From NCBI GenBank assembly GCA_016717705.1, contig JADKFD010000112.1:1-14126 (forward strand): 14,126 bases of DNA. Direction: 5' to 3'. Of this stretch, positions 13,101 to 14,126 are shown piece by piece. This DNA comes from Rhodanobacteraceae bacterium. Its GTDB lineage: Bacteria > Pseudomonadota > Gammaproteobacteria > Xanthomonadales > SZUA-5. How positions within the stretch are numbered: position 1 is the first letter of the stretch; every line of letters begins with the position of its first letter. The translations under genes were made by a program, and so were the position numbers. Under the pieces are notes generated by a model. That model was not told the DNA's origin. It made no database searches and saw nothing but the letters and a program-made list of their open reading frames with translations.

Positions 13101-14108
13101 CGTCGACGCTGCGGCAGTCACCGCCGCCGTGCCCGCCAGTTGCCACGCGGTGATCAGCGCCGGGATCAAGCGGTAGATCAGCACCGCCAATCCAACCTCG
13201 GCAATGAGCTTGAGCCAACCCATCACCGTCTCGAAGTTGCGCGCCAGCCAATCGAGCGCGGTTGCCAACTTCTGCGTGATGCCGGTCGACTCATCGACCT
13301 TGGCGATCCACTGCGCAAACGCATTCTTGAGTCGCTCGAACGCCGTGCCGACCGTCACCGGCAACTGCGCGTATTCCGCGGAGAGCTTGTCCTTCTGCGA
13401 CATCAGCGCGTTGACGACGACGTCTGCGGTCAGTTGCCCTTGCTCGGCCAGCTTGCGCAAGCGACCGATCGGCACGTTCAAGCCATCGGCCAGGGCTTGG
13501 GCCAGGCGCGGCGAGTTCTCGACCACCGAGTTGAACTCTTCGCCTCGCAGCACGCCAGACGCCAACGCCTGCCCAAACTGCAACAAGGACGACTGCGCCT
13601 CCGACGCCGAAGCGCCGGAGATCTTGAGCGCCTGACTGATCGACTCGGTCAGCGACAGCGCCGTCTTCTGCTCGCCGCCCAGTTGTCGAACGGCCTGCTG
13701 CAACTTGCCGTACAGCGTCGACACCTCGGCCAGCGGCACACCGATCCGCTGCGCGATGGCGAAGAGTTCGCCCTGCGCGATCACGAACTCGCGCTGGCCC
13801 GCGGTCGCGAGCTTCAGGCGCGCCACCATCAGGTTCCACTGGTCGGCAACCTGCACCAGTTGCGTGACCTGCTGCGTCGCCCAGGACACGCCGACGAAGG
13901 CCAGCAACTGCGTCCGCGCACGAGTCAGCTGATCGCCGAGCGCCGCGGTTCCCGCCTTGAGCTCCGCCATCCCCTGCGCAGCCTTCGCGCCCGCGGTCTT
14001 CGCGGTCGCCGACATCTCGTTGAACGAGCGCTCGGCCGAAGAAATCGCGCGTTTGAGGCCCTCATCCGCGCCCTCCAGAGCGACGAGGAGGGAGATGCGG
14101 TTGGGCAT
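10128..14108 (-). CDS. Tail tape measure protein
   Basis: A 1326-residue tape measure protein, which fills the tail tube during assembly, sets tail length and is released on DNA injection. Residues about 65-300 match the tape measure N-terminal domain (TIGR02675 type): ADQWNLMVARLKLAT, LYGKLQQAVRQLGG, QALKISGASASEAQSSLLQF, GVLRGEEFNSVVENSPRLAQ. Residues 302-375 are hydrophobic and Ala-rich, probably two or three membrane-inserting segments. A very long Gln/Ala/Glu-rich coiled-coil region follows (about 430-960). The C-terminal part has Gly-rich hinges and two copies of a D-T-V-P-x-x-L-x-x-G-x-x-V motif (residues 995 and 1193), typical of tape measure C-termini. The ATG at 14108 gives MPNRISLLVALEGADEGLKR, a usual N-terminus for this type; only 18 bases lie upstream in the window and show no strong ribosome binding site. 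Identification is secure. Confidence 0.97.
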   Translation of the reverse strand: MPNRISLLVALEGADEGLKRAISSAERSFNEMSATAKTAGAKAAQGMAELKAGTAALGDQLTRARTQLLAFVGVSWATQQVTQLVQVADQWNLMVARLKLATAGQREFVIAQGELFAIAQRIGVPLAEVSTLYGKLQQAVRQLGGEQKTALSLTESISQALKISGASASEAQSSLLQFGQALASGVLRGEEFNSVVENSPRLAQALADGLNVPIGRLRKLAEQGQLTADVVVNALMSQKDKLSAEYAQLPVTVGTAFERLKNAFAQWIAKVDESTGITQKLATALDWLARNFETVMGWLKLIAEVGLAVLIYRLIPALITAWQLAGTAAVTAAASTSAAWTTANLSMSAAVATAGLLKTSFAVLAAALVGWEIGTWLSEKFEIVRKAGIAMIQVLENGLEMLKFSWERFAAIFTSDTIAAATQRHEERLRQMNAIFAEMYVDASEAGRAAQQAAALATAGAEEMARRLEAVRQGTQEAVGRGIEAIDATLNKLKSQITAIEQVVTAAQQGATQAISGITQAYQGLTGIVDATLQQQLASTQAHYAQKQVLLEQSNASEAKLIKETTQLLVDSVQQQSDLRAQALTETLRLIEQEGQARRFAAQRQAETDEARRAATLRVDNEILAAKQQALAQAAADYVRHVDALNAEANRHLAEIRRIEDEKRALSQTTEDRIRELQRSTMGEYQAYQDKLTQVAELQRKARAAISEGEFEQAIQYAKQAQDLAAQTAKAVKDGDATVVTQKQAVKTAIDAMRESEQLAIQALEGEGRAHQKAASEATSARSQIEAALRGTQAQIEQIQAQLETGLKFAIDVDSSKLDAALRQLEEALREKAYLVRIDADLKAAHAQLRDLEAQLKDGKTLLVNADISRAKSALETLQTYADRTGQIDLKVATEKAQTSLRLVDSQIRALDQIRTESQHAISTNANQARSEIQSLNGMNTSSTHTIYVKRVEQNAAGGLVGSGMPVARGYAKGGSVLAFPRMKSGVVPGSGDGDTVPRALDAGAFVIRKAAVRKYGAATLRKLAGVARFATGGSVPSSSPGGWSSSPAGASPIGSPGATPPKPKPVPAAQKVNRDVSEALKLIELGLQGARIGRAHVERVNKIIPIGMHNLKTDPIDIQAFHDRNYLQRLLRVRQLTGMESGSVDTIKGRWRTAMAQAQIAGVDLERQLMEYIERETERQMFFARGGLAKSDTVPAMLTPGEYVVSRESVKRLGAGFFAAINAMKAPAREIATKVQGFARGGLVSPEASARVATTLRSMPTDFDEVAALGLRPRRSPRLDWNDAPPPSKTIRVELASGARTVSATIPARDESRLLDLLREAQART

Positions 14109-14126
14109 GAGCTTAGGGACTTATGT

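Noticed and set aside
11125..13251. 708-codon minus-strand frame overlapping the tape measure gene
   Set aside because: It overlaps the secure tape measure frame completely and is Arg/Gly/Ala/Asp-rich without any fold pattern, so it is an out-of-frame shadow.
1..14126. CRISPR array, tRNA, insertion sequence or diversity-generating element
   Set aside because: I saw no regularly spaced direct repeats, no cloverleaf with a T-arm consensus, no transposase and no reverse transcriptase or variable-repeat pair on either strand.

Overview
The window is the tail-and-lysis part of a double-stranded DNA phage genome, probably a prophage or a phage contig from a GC-rich proteobacterium. Every gene I can support lies on the minus strand, so the transcript runs from high to low coordinates. 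The host guess (beta- or gammaproteobacterium) rests on base composition, the Gram-negative Rz/Rz1 spanin pair and the style of the tail and lysozyme proteins. No host gene or integration site is visible.

Tail module (14108 to 2019, in transcription order): a 1326-residue tape measure protein; a 131-residue minor tail protein; a 1200-residue beta-rich protein with six copies of a short repeat motif; a 387-residue tail-tip protein; a 134-residue protein with an Ig/carboxypeptidase-regulatory-like fold; a 133-residue minor tail protein; a hub-like protein of about 614 residues; and a 74-residue OB-fold-like protein. The genes abut or overlap by 4 bases (GTGA), as in one translationally coupled operon. 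Two genes carry apparent frameshifts: one in the hub gene near 3675, and a compensating pair in the tail-tip gene near 5515 and 5280. Sequence error or recent decay is the simplest explanation.

Intergenic stretch (1875-2018): a 144-base gap holding a 9-bp perfect stem that looks like a terminator for the tail transcript, plus two smaller hairpins. I see no convincing sigma70 promoter in it.

Lysis module (1874 to 357): a membrane-anchored small protein, a two-segment holin-like protein, a glycoside hydrolase 24 lysozyme with an N-terminal signal-arrest-type anchor, the inner-membrane spanin Rz, and the outer-membrane lipoprotein spanin Rz1 encoded inside Rz in another frame. The first four overlap by ATGA/ATGA/GTGA. 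The arrangement matches a pinholin/SAR-endolysin/spanin pathway.

After the lysis cassette, a partial gene of unknown function runs off the low-coordinate end. I found no tRNA, CRISPR array, insertion sequence, integrase or attachment site. The long plus-strand open frames are GC-driven shadows of the minus-strand genes.
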